Positions 7,663 to 17,115 are shown, numbered from the stretch's first letter. The stretch: DNA of 25,558 nt from UBA3006 sp031401235 (GCA_031401235.1 JANNRJ010000020.1:1-25558), one strand, 5' to 3'. Program-made: numbers and translations. The notes: generated by a model not told the origin, from the sequence alone.

Positions 7663-8813
7663 CGCTTTTTGCTCGCCACGACAACGGCCGCAAGACAGAG
7701 CACTGCTCCAAGTGTGTACGGTGCGCCGATTCCGATTCCATCGAAGGCCAAGCCCGCCAGTGGCGGACCGATCACACGAGCAAATGCGGAAGCCGATTGT
7801 TGAACGCCGAGCATTTCGCCGCGTCTATTGTCATCTGCGCTATTGGCGACCAATGCCGTAAGTGACGGCGCCGCGATCCCGGCCCCAAACACCATCAGCA
7901 GAAGCGCAAAACACAATGCCGCCAACATTGTTGATGCGCCGAGGGCAAGCATGCCGACCGCCACTAATGCCTGGCCGAGCACCACCAGTCGCAATGAGCC
8001 GAATCGTTTCGTCAGTGGCGCAATGAGTGCGCCCTGGACAATCGACATCAATACTCCGACTGCGAGAAATACGAACGCTGTTGAACCTTCGGTGAAATTA
8101 AAGCGACGCCCTCCAAACAAGGAAAATGTTGCTTCGAATCCAGCGAAAGGAACCGTGGCGAGAAATCCAATCACAACATATGACGTGATCTTGCGTGGTG
8201 AAGTTCGTCGCGGTACATGTGGTGCGTCGCGAAGTTGGCGAGTTCGAGTCTCGGGAAGCCGAATAATTGCCGCGCCAGCATTGATCAGCGCCAATACGCC
8301 CGCCACATAAAACGGCACATGTGGACCGCCGAGTGAGGCAAGCCCTCCGAGAGCCGGCCCAACCACAAAGCCAACACCAAATGCCATGCCCAGCAGACCG
8401 AGCATCCTGGCGCGTTGTTGAGGTGAGGCAATATCGGTGACCGCGCCTTGGGCCACGGAAATGCTCGCCCCAGAAGCGCCGTCGATTAGTCGACCAGCAA
8501 ACAACACCCACAGCGCACCGGCCGCACCGGTAATGAAACTTCCAAGCGCACTACCGAGCAATGAAACGATGATCACAGGTTTCCGACCGATGCGATCTGA
8601 CCAACGTCCAAGTATCGGTGCGAACACCATTTGAGCCAGTGAAAACGAAGCGAATAGCAATCCAACTTCGAAACCACTGGCTCCGAAACGATCTGCGTAT
8701 CGCCCAAGAATCGGGGCAACAATCCCAAACCCGACCATGTCAAGTGCAACCGTCGACCAAATGATCCAAAACCCTCGCGGTAGCGACTCGCGTTTCAGTG
8801 CCGTATCGGTCAT
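7659..8813 (-). CDS. MFS transporter (TetA/multidrug-exporter-like)
   Basis: A 384-residue, 11-12 helix major facilitator. Motif A is clear after helix 2 (GRWSDRIGRKPVI), motif B-like GRLIDGASGASISVAQGAV follows helix 4, and the motif C region GFVVGPALGGL marks an antiporter of the drug-exporter (DHA1, TetA-like) group. The substrate cannot be deduced. Start at ATG 8813 lies 24 bp after the cysS stop, and its stop overlaps the acyltransferase start, so cysS, this gene and the acyltransferase form one minus-strand transcription unit. Confidence 0.92.
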   Translation of the reverse strand: MTDTALKRESLPRGFWIIWSTVALDMVGFGIVAPILGRYADRFGASGFEVGLLFASFSLAQMVFAPILGRWSDRIGRKPVIIVSLLGSALGSFITGAAGALWVLFAGRLIDGASGASISVAQGAVTDIASPQQRARMLGLLGMAFGVGFVVGPALGGLASLGGPHVPFYVAGVLALINAGAAIIRLPETRTRQLRDAPHVPRRTSPRKITSYVVIGFLATVPFAGFEATFSLFGGRRFNFTEGSTAFVFLAVGVLMSIVQGALIAPLTKRFGSLRLVVLGQALVAVGMLALGASTMLAALCFALLLMVFGAGIAAPSLTALVANSADDNRRGEMLGVQQSASAFARVIGPPLAGLAFDGIGIGAPYTLGAVLCLAAVVVASKKR

Positions 8814-8837
8814 GTCGTGGTCAAACGCTCGAAGAAT

Positions 8838-10199
8838 TCACCCGCGACGAACGCGGGTGCCTTCTTTGGTGGTCTCTACGAGAAATCCAGCCGATTGCAA
8901 CTCATTACGAATCGCATCGGCGGTGTCAAAATCTTTTGCCTCACGCGCAGAATCCAAATCCGCGGCACGTTGAACAATTGACGGATCGATATTGTCTGAA
9001 GTGCGCAATGTGAGCCCGACGGCAGTGAACATCTCGATAACTGCAGCCGCCAATGCGCTGGCGTGAGTAGCGTCGCCAGCGTCCAACGCAGTATTAGCCT
9101 GACGAATCGTGTCGAAAATATGCGCAGTTGCATTAGGTGTGTCCAAGTCGTTGTCCATAATTTCACGGAATCGAGCTAACACACTTTGATCCGGTTCTTG
9201 AGTGACAAGTTGTGACATCCGAGTGGCAAACGCATCAAGACCAGCAACAGATTTCACCGCAGCGTCAATCGTGTCCTGGCCAATCTTGACCGGCGATCGG
9301 TAATGAGCCTGCAGCAATATCATTCGGAACGCTCGCGGGTCGTAGTGCTCGATTAGATCGAGCAAATTGTCGACATTGCCGAGGCTCTTCGACATTTTGA
9401 TTCCCTCGGGATCGACGATGAAAGCATGGTGCATCCAGTGACTTGCGAATCCTTGGCCAAGCGCCACAGCCTGGGCTCGTTCATTTTCGTGGTGTGGAAA
9501 TCGAAGATCCATTCCACCGCAGTGCAGATCAAAATTCTCACCGAGCAATGCCAAGCTCATGACCACGCACTCACTGTGCCAACCGGGTCGACCTGCGCCC
9601 CGTGGCGATGGCCATGAAGGTTCGTCCGGCTTAGAAAACTTCCACAGCACAAAATCAGCGACATTTCGCTTCTCGGCTGCGCCATAAACTTCACGTTCGC
9701 CACCGCCACTCAACATATCTTCCACTCGTTGATGGGCAAGTAAGCCGTAGTCAGCAACGGTGGTGACATCCATATATACGCCGTCACTGGTGACATAGGC
9801 GGATTTATTAGCAACTAATTTCTCGATCATTTCGACCATCTGTTCGACATAATCGGTGGCATGGGGAATGTCAGAGGGCGACAAAACGCCAAGATTGTTC
9901 ATCGCCTTAAACCAAATGTCTTCGCATTTGTGGGCGATTTCCGACCACGGTCGATTTTCTCGTTGGGCTCGGTCAATAATATGGTCGTCAATATCAGTGA
10001 CATTGGAGACCAGCCGTACCATCACACCGCTCCACTCCAGGTAACGACGCAAAATATCGTAGACAACGGTCGCTCGGCCGTGACCGAGATGCGGCGGGCC
10101 ATACACCGTTGGGCCGCACAGGTAAATACCAATTCGACCAGGCTCGCGTTGCTTGAGCTCCCGAATCTCCCGTGTGGCGGTGTCATAGAGATGCAGCAC
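8838..10199 (-). CDS. cysS: Cysteine--tRNA ligase
   Basis: A complete 453-residue class I aminoacyl-tRNA synthetase. IYLCGPTVYGPPHLGHGR carries the first zinc-ligand Cys and the HIGH motif (HLGH). GRPGWHSECVVMS has the second Cys, and CGGMDLRFPHHENERAQA is the signature with the remaining His/Glu zinc ligands. IKMSKSLGN is the KMSKS loop. The C-terminal helical anticodon region ends in a KEGTRVRRG tail. It charges tRNA-Cys. I considered MshC, the paralogous mycothiol enzyme, but the length, the GPTVY sequence and the full C-terminal domain favour CysS. The start is GTG at 10199, forced by an in-frame TAG four codons upstream. It is divergent from valS with 64 bp between the starts. Confidence 0.97.
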   Translation of the reverse strand: MLHLYDTATREIRELKQREPGRIGIYLCGPTVYGPPHLGHGRATVVYDILRRYLEWSGVMVRLVSNVTDIDDHIIDRAQRENRPWSEIAHKCEDIWFKAMNNLGVLSPSDIPHATDYVEQMVEMIEKLVANKSAYVTSDGVYMDVTTVADYGLLAHQRVEDMLSGGGEREVYGAAEKRNVADFVLWKFSKPDEPSWPSPRGAGRPGWHSECVVMSLALLGENFDLHCGGMDLRFPHHENERAQAVALGQGFASHWMHHAFIVDPEGIKMSKSLGNVDNLLDLIEHYDPRAFRMILLQAHYRSPVKIGQDTIDAAVKSVAGLDAFATRMSQLVTQEPDQSVLARFREIMDNDLDTPNATAHIFDTIRQANTALDAGDATHASALAAAVIEMFTAVGLTLRTSDNIDPSIVQRAADLDSAREAKDFDTADAIRNELQSAGFLVETTKEGTRVRRG

Positions 10200-10263
10200 G
10201 GCATAAGCCTAGAGGCGCATGTGGATGCCAAGCCCAACCTGGTGGCAGTACCGTTACACGACG

Positions 10264-12855
10264 ATGATTGACACACCCAATCACACCTACGTGGTGCCGG
10301 AGAAGCCCACGCTCGACAAAATCGAGGCGCGTTGGATTGCGAATTGGGATCAAATCGGTGTCAACGCATTCGATCGAAACGCGACTCGCGACAATATATT
10401 TTCCATTGACACTCCGCCGCCATCCGTAAGTGGATCGCTGCATATGGGCCAAGTGTTTAGCTACACCCACACCGATGCCGTAGCCCGTTTTTGGCGCATG
10501 CGAGGAAAATCTGTGTTCTACCCAATGGGATGGGACGACAATGGCCTACCCACCGAGCGACGAGTGCAGAACTATTTTGGTGTTTCGTGCGACCCGACAG
10601 TGCTATTTGATCCAGACTTCTCACCACCATTTAACGGGGATGTACCAAAGAACCATCGAGCCGTTGCAATTTCGCGACCAAATTTCATTCAACTGTGTGA
10701 GCAACTCACCCATCAAGATGAAAAGATTTTTGAGGGCTTGTTTCGTCGACTCGGTTTGTCAGTGGATTGGTCGTTGTTGTATACGACCATCGGCGATCAT
10801 GCCCGACGAACAAGCCAACACGCATTTTTAAAAAACTTGTCTCGTGGTGAGGCCTACCCACAAGAAGCACCAACTTTATGGGATGTCGATTTCGGAACTG
10901 CAGTTGCTCAGGCAGAACTCGAAGATCGCGAACGCCCTGGCGCGTATCACTCAATTGCATTTGCACATGGTGATGGAAACGACGAAGTGTTGATCGAAAC
11001 TACTCGTCCCGAACTCGTTGCTTCCTGCGTGGCTCTCGTCGCCCATCCCGACGACGCTCGATATGTTTCACTCATTGGTCGGACCGTACGCACACCATTG
11101 TTTGACGTAGAAGTTCCCGTTTACTCTCACGAACTTGCCCAAATCGACAAAGGCACCGGAATTGCGATGGTCTGCACATTTGGTGACCTCACCGATGTGA
11201 TTTGGTGGCGTGAATTGAACTTGCCGGCGCGGGTAATCATTGGACGGGACGGAAGAATCCTGACCGAAGCCCCCGAAGAAATTAATACGGAGAGGGCGCG
11301 CGCCGCTTATGCCCAGATCGCTGGCAAGACGGTGAAGCAAGCGCAAACAATTACCGTCGAAATGCTACGCGCCAGTGGCGACCTGCGCGCCGAACCGCGC
11401 GCAATTACCCATCAAGTGAAATTTTACGAACGAGGAGATCGTCCACTTGAGATCGTCTCCAGCCGGCAGTGGTACATCCGCAATGGTGGTCGCGATGCAG
11501 CTCTTCGCCAGTCGTTTTTGCAACGGGGTTCTGAATTGACCTGGCACCCCGATTTCATGGAGCATCGATATGACAACTGGGTCGAAGGACTCAACGGTGA
11601 TTGGCTCATAAGCCGACAACGCTTCTTCGGTGTTCCGATTCCACTGTGGTATCGCATCAACGAAAGCGGCGAACCCGACTACGACACACCGCTAGTACCG
11701 CCAAATGAGCGGTTGCCCATTGATCCAAGTTCTGATGTGCCAACTGGTTTCGTCGAGTCGCAGCGCGGGATCGCGGGCGGATTCATCGGCGATCCCGATG
11801 TTATGGATACATGGGCAACATCGTCACTCACGCCACAAATTGCCGGCCATTGGATCGACGACGACGAATTGTTTAGCCGTGTCTTTCCAATGGAAATGCG
11901 CCCGCAAGCTCATGAAATCATTCGCACCTGGTTGTTTTCAACCATCGTCCGCTCGCATTTCGAACACGGCACCGTGCCATGGCACAATGCAGCACTCTCG
12001 GGTTGGATGCTAGATCCAAATCACAAAAAGATGTCCAAGTCAAAAGGCAACGTAGTGTCGCCGAGCGAATTGTTCGATCAATACGGCAGTGACGCGGTTC
12101 GCTACTGGGCAACTAGTGCCAGGCCCGGAGTGGACACGGCATTCAGCGAAGACCAGATGAAAGTTGGTCGTAAGTTAGCGACCAAATTACTCAATGTCTC
12201 TAAGTTTGTGCTCGGGCTCGAAGTCATTGATCCACGAACTACTCCAAGTGAGCCCATCGATGTGGCGATGTTGCAACGACTTGCCCAAGTTGTAGATGAA
12301 TCTACCGAGGCATTCGAGAGTTTCGACTATGCGCGAGTACTTGAGCGAACCGAGACGTTTTTCTGGTGGTTCTGTGACGACTACGTGGAATTGGTAAAGA
12401 CTCGCGCATACGAAAAGACGACACGCTCGGCGTCGGCAGTGACTGCACTGCATCGTGCCTTGAGCACCTTGCAACGTTTATTTGCACCACTCTTGCCATT
12501 TGTCACCGAAGAAGTGTGGAGTTGGTGGCAACCGGATTCGATTCATCTCGGACCATGGCCAACGAGAGACAAACTTCTCGGCGATATGGTCATTCTCGAC
12601 AGTGATGAAGAATTTTTATCGGCGGTGGGTGAGGTACTTTCTCAAATTCGGCGCTCCAAGACTGAGGGAAAAACTTCTCAGCGAACCGCTGTCGAACATC
12701 TGAAAATTTTTGCCACAACGGCTCAATTGAACTTCATTAGTTCCTGCATGGACGACCTACGAAATGCGGGCGGATTGGGTGACGTTGAAATGGTGGCTCA
12801 CGACCAGAATGCGATAGCCGTGCAAGTGCGTCTCGCCCCAAATTCAAGGTCGTAA
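10264..12855 (+). CDS. valS: Valine--tRNA ligase (alternative actinobacterial type)
   Basis: An 863-residue class I synthetase. The N-terminal signature PPPSVSGSLHMGQVFSYTHT is the HIGH region, and GWDDNGLPTERRVQNYFGV is characteristic of the second ValS type found in Actinobacteria and some other bacteria. The editing domain follows (ERPGAYHSIAF through VSLIGRTVRTPLF and DKGTGIAMVCTFGD). The catalytic domain resumes with GLNGDWLISRQRFFGVPIPLW, MDTWATSSLTPQ, and KKMSKSKGNVVSP as the KMSKS loop, and the anticodon-binding domain ends the protein. The usual last His of HIGH is Gln here (HMGQ). The frame is open 15 codons further upstream, but ATG at 10264 gives the family-like N-terminus. The LCP gene follows after 22 bp. 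Confidence 0.96.
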   Translation: MIDTPNHTYVVPEKPTLDKIEARWIANWDQIGVNAFDRNATRDNIFSIDTPPPSVSGSLHMGQVFSYTHTDAVARFWRMRGKSVFYPMGWDDNGLPTERRVQNYFGVSCDPTVLFDPDFSPPFNGDVPKNHRAVAISRPNFIQLCEQLTHQDEKIFEGLFRRLGLSVDWSLLYTTIGDHARRTSQHAFLKNLSRGEAYPQEAPTLWDVDFGTAVAQAELEDRERPGAYHSIAFAHGDGNDEVLIETTRPELVASCVALVAHPDDARYVSLIGRTVRTPLFDVEVPVYSHELAQIDKGTGIAMVCTFGDLTDVIWWRELNLPARVIIGRDGRILTEAPEEINTERARAAYAQIAGKTVKQAQTITVEMLRASGDLRAEPRAITHQVKFYERGDRPLEIVSSRQWYIRNGGRDAALRQSFLQRGSELTWHPDFMEHRYDNWVEGLNGDWLISRQRFFGVPIPLWYRINESGEPDYDTPLVPPNERLPIDPSSDVPTGFVESQRGIAGGFIGDPDVMDTWATSSLTPQIAGHWIDDDELFSRVFPMEMRPQAHEIIRTWLFSTIVRSHFEHGTVPWHNAALSGWMLDPNHKKMSKSKGNVVSPSELFDQYGSDAVRYWATSARPGVDTAFSEDQMKVGRKLATKLLNVSKFVLGLEVIDPRTTPSEPIDVAMLQRLAQVVDESTEAFESFDYARVLERTETFFWWFCDDYVELVKTRAYEKTTRSASAVTALHRALSTLQRLFAPLLPFVTEEVWSWWQPDSIHLGPWPTRDKLLGDMVILDSDEEFLSAVGEVLSQIRRSKTEGKTSQRTAVEHLKIFATTAQLNFISSCMDDLRNAGGLGDVEMVAHDQNAIAVQVRLAPNSRS

Positions 12856-12877
12856 CGCCACTACCCTGAGATCCAAC

Positions 12878-14146
12878 ATGGCACTAAAACACCGCAGATA
12901 CAGGCGATCGCTTGCGCATCGTCTTGTGTTGATCATGAACATCGTGGTTGCCTCGGTTTTAATTGTCGCTGGAATCGGCATTTTGTGGGCCGGTCAACGC
13001 TTGGATAGCCGCCAAGTAGTTTCGATAAACGGATCACCATTGGGAACAGTGGTTTCAGATGCCGTAATCGCTCCGTCTGATGAATGGACCCTTACCGAAG
13101 GTGATTTACAGTCGCAGAATTTTCTGCTTACCGGTTCAGACAATGGCAGTTGTGTCGATCCGAATTCTCCTTACGCAGGTGCATTTGGCGACCGAACCAG
13201 TTTCGGTGAGCGCAGTGACATGATCATGGTTATTCGAGTCAATCCAATCGATAATCAGGCCGCGTTTCTGTCATTTCCGCGTGATCTTTGGGTGAAGATC
13301 GCAAATTCCACCCGGTCGAACCGGATCAACACAGCATTTGACCGCAAGAACCCAAATCGCTTGATTGACACCATCTACCAGAACTTTGGCGTGCCGATCG
13401 ATCACTACGTAAATATAGATTTTTGCGCCTTCAAGCAAATCGTGGACGCTGTTGGTGGAGTGAGTGTGCCGTTCCTCTATCCAACCCGCGATCAGAAAAC
13501 CGGGCTGTATATACCCGCCGCCGGTTGTTTCACCTTTGCCGGAGATCATGCCCTTGCTTACGTCCGTTCGCGTTCGGGTTACAAATACCTTGATCCGGTC
13601 ACAGGCAAATGGCTGCAAGATGGCACTGGCGACTTGGGTCGAATCGGTCGCCAACAGGATTTCATTCGCCGCTCAATGCAGCGAGCCTTGGACAAAGGGT
13701 CAAAGAGTCCACGAGTTGCCAATCAATTGTTAAATGCTGCTCTGAAGAACGTCATTACCGATGACCAATTGTCGCCGATCACAATGCTCCAACTTGCCCA
13801 AGCCATGCGCAATCTCAACACCAACAAAATAGCCACCTACACGGTTGAGGCCTCGGGACAAATGATTGGTGATCAATCAGTATTAATTCCAACAATTCAC
13901 AATGAGCGGATGCGACAGATTCTGGCTATCTTCCAAGGCAAAGCAAGCATTGGGAACTCATCATCGACGACAATTCCCGCTGACACCAGCGGTGATCAGG
14001 GCGCTTACGGCCTCATTCAAACGATTAGTTCGAATCATAAAGTTAGCAACACGCCATTTGTTGCACCGTCTACGACTATTCCCGAAGTAGCACCAGTGCA
14101 AGACACGATCGGTGTAGTTCCACCCAATGATCCGAATTGTCACTAA
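12878..14146 (+). CDS. LytR-CpsA-Psr (LCP) family protein, cell-wall glycopolymer ligase
   Basis: A 422-residue membrane-anchored protein. A basic N-terminus (KHRRYRRSLAHR) precedes one transmembrane helix (about residues 16-42), placing the rest outside the cell. The LCP catalytic domain shows RSDMIMVIRVNP, SFPRDLWVKI, NRINTAFDRKN, VDAVGGVSVPF and ALAYVRSRSGYK, with the conserved Asp/Arg residues that bind the pyrophosphate of polyprenyl-linked glycans. The C-terminal ~60 residues form a Ser/Thr/Pro-rich tail. By family it transfers teichoic-acid-like or arabinogalactan-type polymers to peptidoglycan. It starts 22 bp after valS, so may share its transcript, and ends tail to tail with the vWA gene with a 4-bp overlap of the two stop regions. 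Confidence 0.92.
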   Translation: MALKHRRYRRSLAHRLVLIMNIVVASVLIVAGIGILWAGQRLDSRQVVSINGSPLGTVVSDAVIAPSDEWTLTEGDLQSQNFLLTGSDNGSCVDPNSPYAGAFGDRTSFGERSDMIMVIRVNPIDNQAAFLSFPRDLWVKIANSTRSNRINTAFDRKNPNRLIDTIYQNFGVPIDHYVNIDFCAFKQIVDAVGGVSVPFLYPTRDQKTGLYIPAAGCFTFAGDHALAYVRSRSGYKYLDPVTGKWLQDGTGDLGRIGRQQDFIRRSMQRALDKGSKSPRVANQLLNAALKNVITDDQLSPITMLQLAQAMRNLNTNKIATYTVEASGQMIGDQSVLIPTIHNERMRQILAIFQGKASIGNSSSTTIPADTSGDQGAYGLIQTISSNHKVSNTPFVAPSTTIPEVAPVQDTIGVVPPNDPNCH

Positions 14147-15006
14147 TCAAACACTCGAGCAAAGGCGTCCGGGATATCACTTGGTCCGTTCACTGTCGTG
14201 ACGCGCGCACCAACTGTCGTAGCCAGATGACGCGCATCATCGTCGTCGCCGAGTGGTGCAATAATTACGAGTTCGTCGAGATTTCGCGCGGCGCCAAACA
14301 CATCTCCAATCACTGAGGCTCGACAGTCAGACAGCAACACAGTGATTTTGCGGCTCGCACGTGAATGCCGTAATTGCTGGTAGGCCGCAATTAGTGCTTC
14401 GCTCAGGTTCGTCGTGCCAAAGCCGCGCAGTCGAAGCACGGCATTCACCACCTCGTCCGATTCCTTGCTGGAATCCTGCGACTTGACAATTACAACATCA
14501 CTGCCAAATACCACGACGCTGTAATCGCTCGGGCAACGGCTCGCCACAGCGGCCGTTGCCACGGCAGAAGTCGCCAATGGTCGACCGCTCATTGATCCAC
14601 TTCGATCCACTACCAAGCACAATGCGGTGCTCGGCTTCATCCAACCCCGCACCTTTAGTTGATTCATGTCGGTAGTCCCATAACTGCGTAGTTCGTTGAT
14701 TGCGTCCAAACTTGCATCGATGTCGAGGTCACCGGAGTCTGGCTGATATGACCGCAATGTCATCCGCCCCACGCCACGCCCACGATGAGATCCGCGGCGG
14801 GCGATGTCGAGTATGAGTCGGCCCGCAAGTCGTCGAGCAAGTTCACGTAATTTCGGATCGGTAGCCGCAGTTAGATCAGCGAGCATTGCCAACGTGTCAT
14901 CGGGTGCCTCGGTGAGAGCTTGATCAAGTGCCAACTCGTCAAGTTCGCCTACATCGGGCGATATTTGCTCAAAACGCTGATGCTTTGCCAGTTGGGGTCG
15001 CGACAA
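14143..15006 (-). CDS. vWA (MIDAS) domain protein paired with MoxR ATPase
   Basis: A 287-residue protein. The N-terminal half is helical and basic (KLRELARRLAGRLILDIARR and GSHRGRGVGR). The C-terminal half is a von Willebrand factor A domain with a complete-looking MIDAS: DRSGSMSGRP near residue 134, GTTNLSEAL near 198, and LLSDCRAS near 222. MoxR-vWA pairs act as metal- or subunit-insertion chaperones in several systems. The start is uncertain: the frame is open back into the MoxR C-terminus with no ATG or GTG, so TTG at 15006 is the only common initiator and its Shine-Dalgarno is poor. It is the last gene of the minus-strand ADH-MoxR-vWA unit. Confidence 0.85.
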   Translation of the reverse strand: MSRPQLAKHQRFEQISPDVGELDELALDQALTEAPDDTLAMLADLTAATDPKLRELARRLAGRLILDIARRGSHRGRGVGRMTLRSYQPDSGDLDIDASLDAINELRSYGTTDMNQLKVRGWMKPSTALCLVVDRSGSMSGRPLATSAVATAAVASRCPSDYSVVVFGSDVVIVKSQDSSKESDEVVNAVLRLRGFGTTNLSEALIAAYQQLRHSRASRKITVLLSDCRASVIGDVFGAARNLDELVIIAPLGDDDDARHLATTVGARVTTVNGPSDIPDAFARVFD

Positions 15007-15059
15007 TGTGCGCTTGCCAGATTTAGTGATCGCCTCGTTGGCTACTTGCTCATCTCCAA

Positions 15060-16010
15060 CTAGCGAGAGTTGGTGGCCCCAATCGGGGCGCCAACTTTTC
15101 CCGCCGAATCACCATTTCTGGAATGACCGAAGATCTCGTGCCAGATTTCAGTGATTACTTCTTCGGCGCTTCGTACACTTCCTTCTCGCAGCCGTACCCG
15201 TCCTGTCAAGGCAACAAGGGCACTGTCAAGTCCCACCTGCACATCGGAAACATTTGTGTTGCGAAGTTGGGCCAAACTTACGGCGACAAGTGAGGCATCG
15301 ATAGCACCCCGCACCGACGACCCCACTCGGAGATCGGGGTGCGTTCGAGTCCGCCGTACCACTTCTACGATATTGCCGATCCATTCGGCGCTCGGAGCCT
15401 CCGCAGGAGATGACATGTTGCGTCGGACGATTTCGGTTTCTTCAACCGATGATTGATACGACAGCGACACTCGACACACTCGGTCATAGACGGCACTTGA
15501 TATGCGAGCGGTGCCGACTAAATCAAATGGGTTCATCGCCGCAACCAAACGAAATCCACCCGATGCAGCGATCCGACCGAGTCGTGGCACATTGAGTTCA
15601 CTCTCGCTCATCACGGTAATCAGCACATTGAGCGTCTCTTCCGGAATACGGTTGATTTCCTCGACGTAAAGTAGCGAGCCTTCTCGTAACGCGGTGACGA
15701 GCGGTCCATCTACGAATACATCTGGCGAATAACCGTCGGTGAGTACCTGCGCCGGATCAAAATGACCGATCAGTCGGGCTGGAGTGAGTTCAGCATTGCC
15801 TTCAACAAACTCAAAACTCAATCCAAGCCCGCGAGCGACAGCTCGCAAAAGTGTTGATTTGCCCGTACCGGGTGGTCCTTCCAACAACATGTGCCGACCG
15901 GCGGCGAGTGCGGCAACGACGAGTTCTACCTCTCGGGTACGACCAACAACTTGGGTGTCAAGTTGCTCGAGCAGTTGGCGCGAAATATGTAACGGGGATG
16001 CCTCAGACAT
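15060..16010 (-). CDS. MoxR-family AAA+ ATPase
   Basis: A 316-residue AAA+ ATPase. HISRQLLEQLDTQVVGRTREV is the N-terminal MoxR motif, GPPGTGKST (residues 45-53) is Walker A, LLYVEEINRIPEETLNVL (about residue 112 onward) is Walker B, and AAMNPFD is the sensor-1 segment. The C-terminal lid contains HPDLRVGSSVRGAIDASL. I chose ATG at 16010 because the 31 codons upstream in the same frame lie inside the alcohol dehydrogenase gene and are not MoxR-like; this start overlaps the dehydrogenase stop by 8 nt (ATGTCTGA). The overlap means translation is probably coupled to the dehydrogenase, which suggests the ATPase serves it or its partner complex. Confidence 0.93.
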   Translation of the reverse strand: MSEASPLHISRQLLEQLDTQVVGRTREVELVVAALAAGRHMLLEGPPGTGKSTLLRAVARGLGLSFEFVEGNAELTPARLIGHFDPAQVLTDGYSPDVFVDGPLVTALREGSLLYVEEINRIPEETLNVLITVMSESELNVPRLGRIAASGGFRLVAAMNPFDLVGTARISSAVYDRVCRVSLSYQSSVEETEIVRRNMSSPAEAPSAEWIGNIVEVVRRTRTHPDLRVGSSVRGAIDASLVAVSLAQLRNTNVSDVQVGLDSALVALTGRVRLREGSVRSAEEVITEIWHEIFGHSRNGDSAGKVGAPIGATNSR

Positions 16011-17115
16011 ACTTGATGACGCCACGGATGTTTTCACCATCGCGCATCGCACGGTATCCCTCGTTGATCTCGTCGAGTGAATACTCACGGGTGACCAGAC
16101 CATCCAAATCCAGTTGTCCCTCTCGATACAAACCCAACAATTTAGGAATATCGGAGCGAGGATTTCCCGAACCGAAGAGAGACCCGACCAACTGCTTTTC
16201 CATCAGTGTGAGATCCGCCAAACTTATTGATGCGCCGAACTCAAGAAGGGGGTGAATATTCGTGACCACAACACGGCCACGCTTGGCAGTAAGGGCCATC
16301 GCTTCACCGATGAGCGCACCGTTGCCAACACCCATCGTCATGATCACCTTGTTAGCCATGGCGCCCATAGTCAACTCTTGAAGCAATCCAACTGCCTCTG
16401 TCATTGATGAGGCGGTATGTGTGGCACCAAAATCCATCGCCTTTTCGCGCTTGAACTCAATTGGATCAATGGCAATGATTCGTTTGGCACCGGCGATGCG
16501 CGCACCTTGAATGGCGTTGGCGCCAATACCCCCAGCGCCGACAACAACAACCGTGTCACCAGGTGTTACTTCAGCCGCATACACACTGCTTCCCCAACCC
16601 GTCACCACGCCACAACCAAGCAAACATGCGCGGTCAAGTGGTACATCCTTTTCAATCTTTATGCAACTTGCCTCATTCACCACGGTGTGCTCAGCAAACG
16701 TTCCGAGCAAGCACATCACACCTAAGTCTTTTCCATTGCTGTGGTGACGCGAAGTTTGATCGGAAATTTGCTTTCCTGATCCCAAAAACGCGCCAAGATC
16801 GCACAAATTTTGATGTCCAGTACTGCAGCTGACACATCGACCACATGATGGAATGAATCCGAACACGACATGATCACCGGGTTGTAGCCAACTCACTCCA
16901 ACACCAACTTGTTCGATGACACCCGCACCTTCGTGTCCGCCGATGATCGGCAACTCAAAAGGCAAATCACCGGTAACCAAATGTTCGTCGCTATGGCACA
17001 AACCTGATGCGTGCAGCTTTACCAACACCTCACCGGGACCAGGTGCGTCAAGTTCGATTTCTTCGACGCTCCAAGGTGCATTTCTTTCCCATAAAATTGC
17101 TGCCTTCGTCTTCAC
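16003..17115 (-). CDS. NDMA-dependent zinc alcohol dehydrogenase, Rxyl_3153/mycofactocin-linked type
   Basis: A 370-residue medium-chain zinc alcohol dehydrogenase. Catalytic zinc ligands are Cys40 (GLCHSDEH) and His61 (GGHEGAG). The structural zinc loop PSCGRCVSCSTGHQNLC supplies Cys91, 94, 97 and 105, and VVVVGAGGIGANAIQGA is the NAD-binding motif. The 'LWERNAPWSVEEIELDAPG' start and ~370 length match the mycofactocin-associated Rxyl_3153 family, whose known relatives keep NAD(H) bound and are recycled by mycofactocin or artificially by NDMA. The start is GTG at 17115, with GGAGGG 5 nt upstream; an earlier ATG at 17160 would add 15 unrelated residues. It lies divergent from mftA, which strongly supports the mycofactocin assignment, and overlaps the MoxR gene at its 3' end. 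Confidence 0.9.
   Translation of the reverse strand: MKTKAAILWERNAPWSVEEIELDAPGPGEVLVKLHASGLCHSDEHLVTGDLPFELPIIGGHEGAGVIEQVGVGVSWLQPGDHVVFGFIPSCGRCVSCSTGHQNLCDLGAFLGSGKQISDQTSRHHSNGKDLGVMCLLGTFAEHTVVNEASCIKIEKDVPLDRACLLGCGVVTGWGSSVYAAEVTPGDTVVVVGAGGIGANAIQGARIAGAKRIIAIDPIEFKREKAMDFGATHTASSMTEAVGLLQELTMGAMANKVIMTMGVGNGALIGEAMALTAKRGRVVVTNIHPLLEFGASISLADLTLMEKQLVGSLFGSGNPRSDIPKLLGLYREGQLDLDGLVTREYSLDEINEGYRAMRDGENIRGVIKYV

Noticed and set aside
8838..10199. MshC (mycothiol cysteine ligase) instead of CysS
   Set aside because: The length, GPTVY first motif, ERAQ region and complete C-terminal domain fit CysS better.
10200..10263. T-box or other leader regulation between the divergent cysS and valS
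   Set aside because: The 64 bp gap is too short for a T-box and no terminator/antiterminator pairing was seen.
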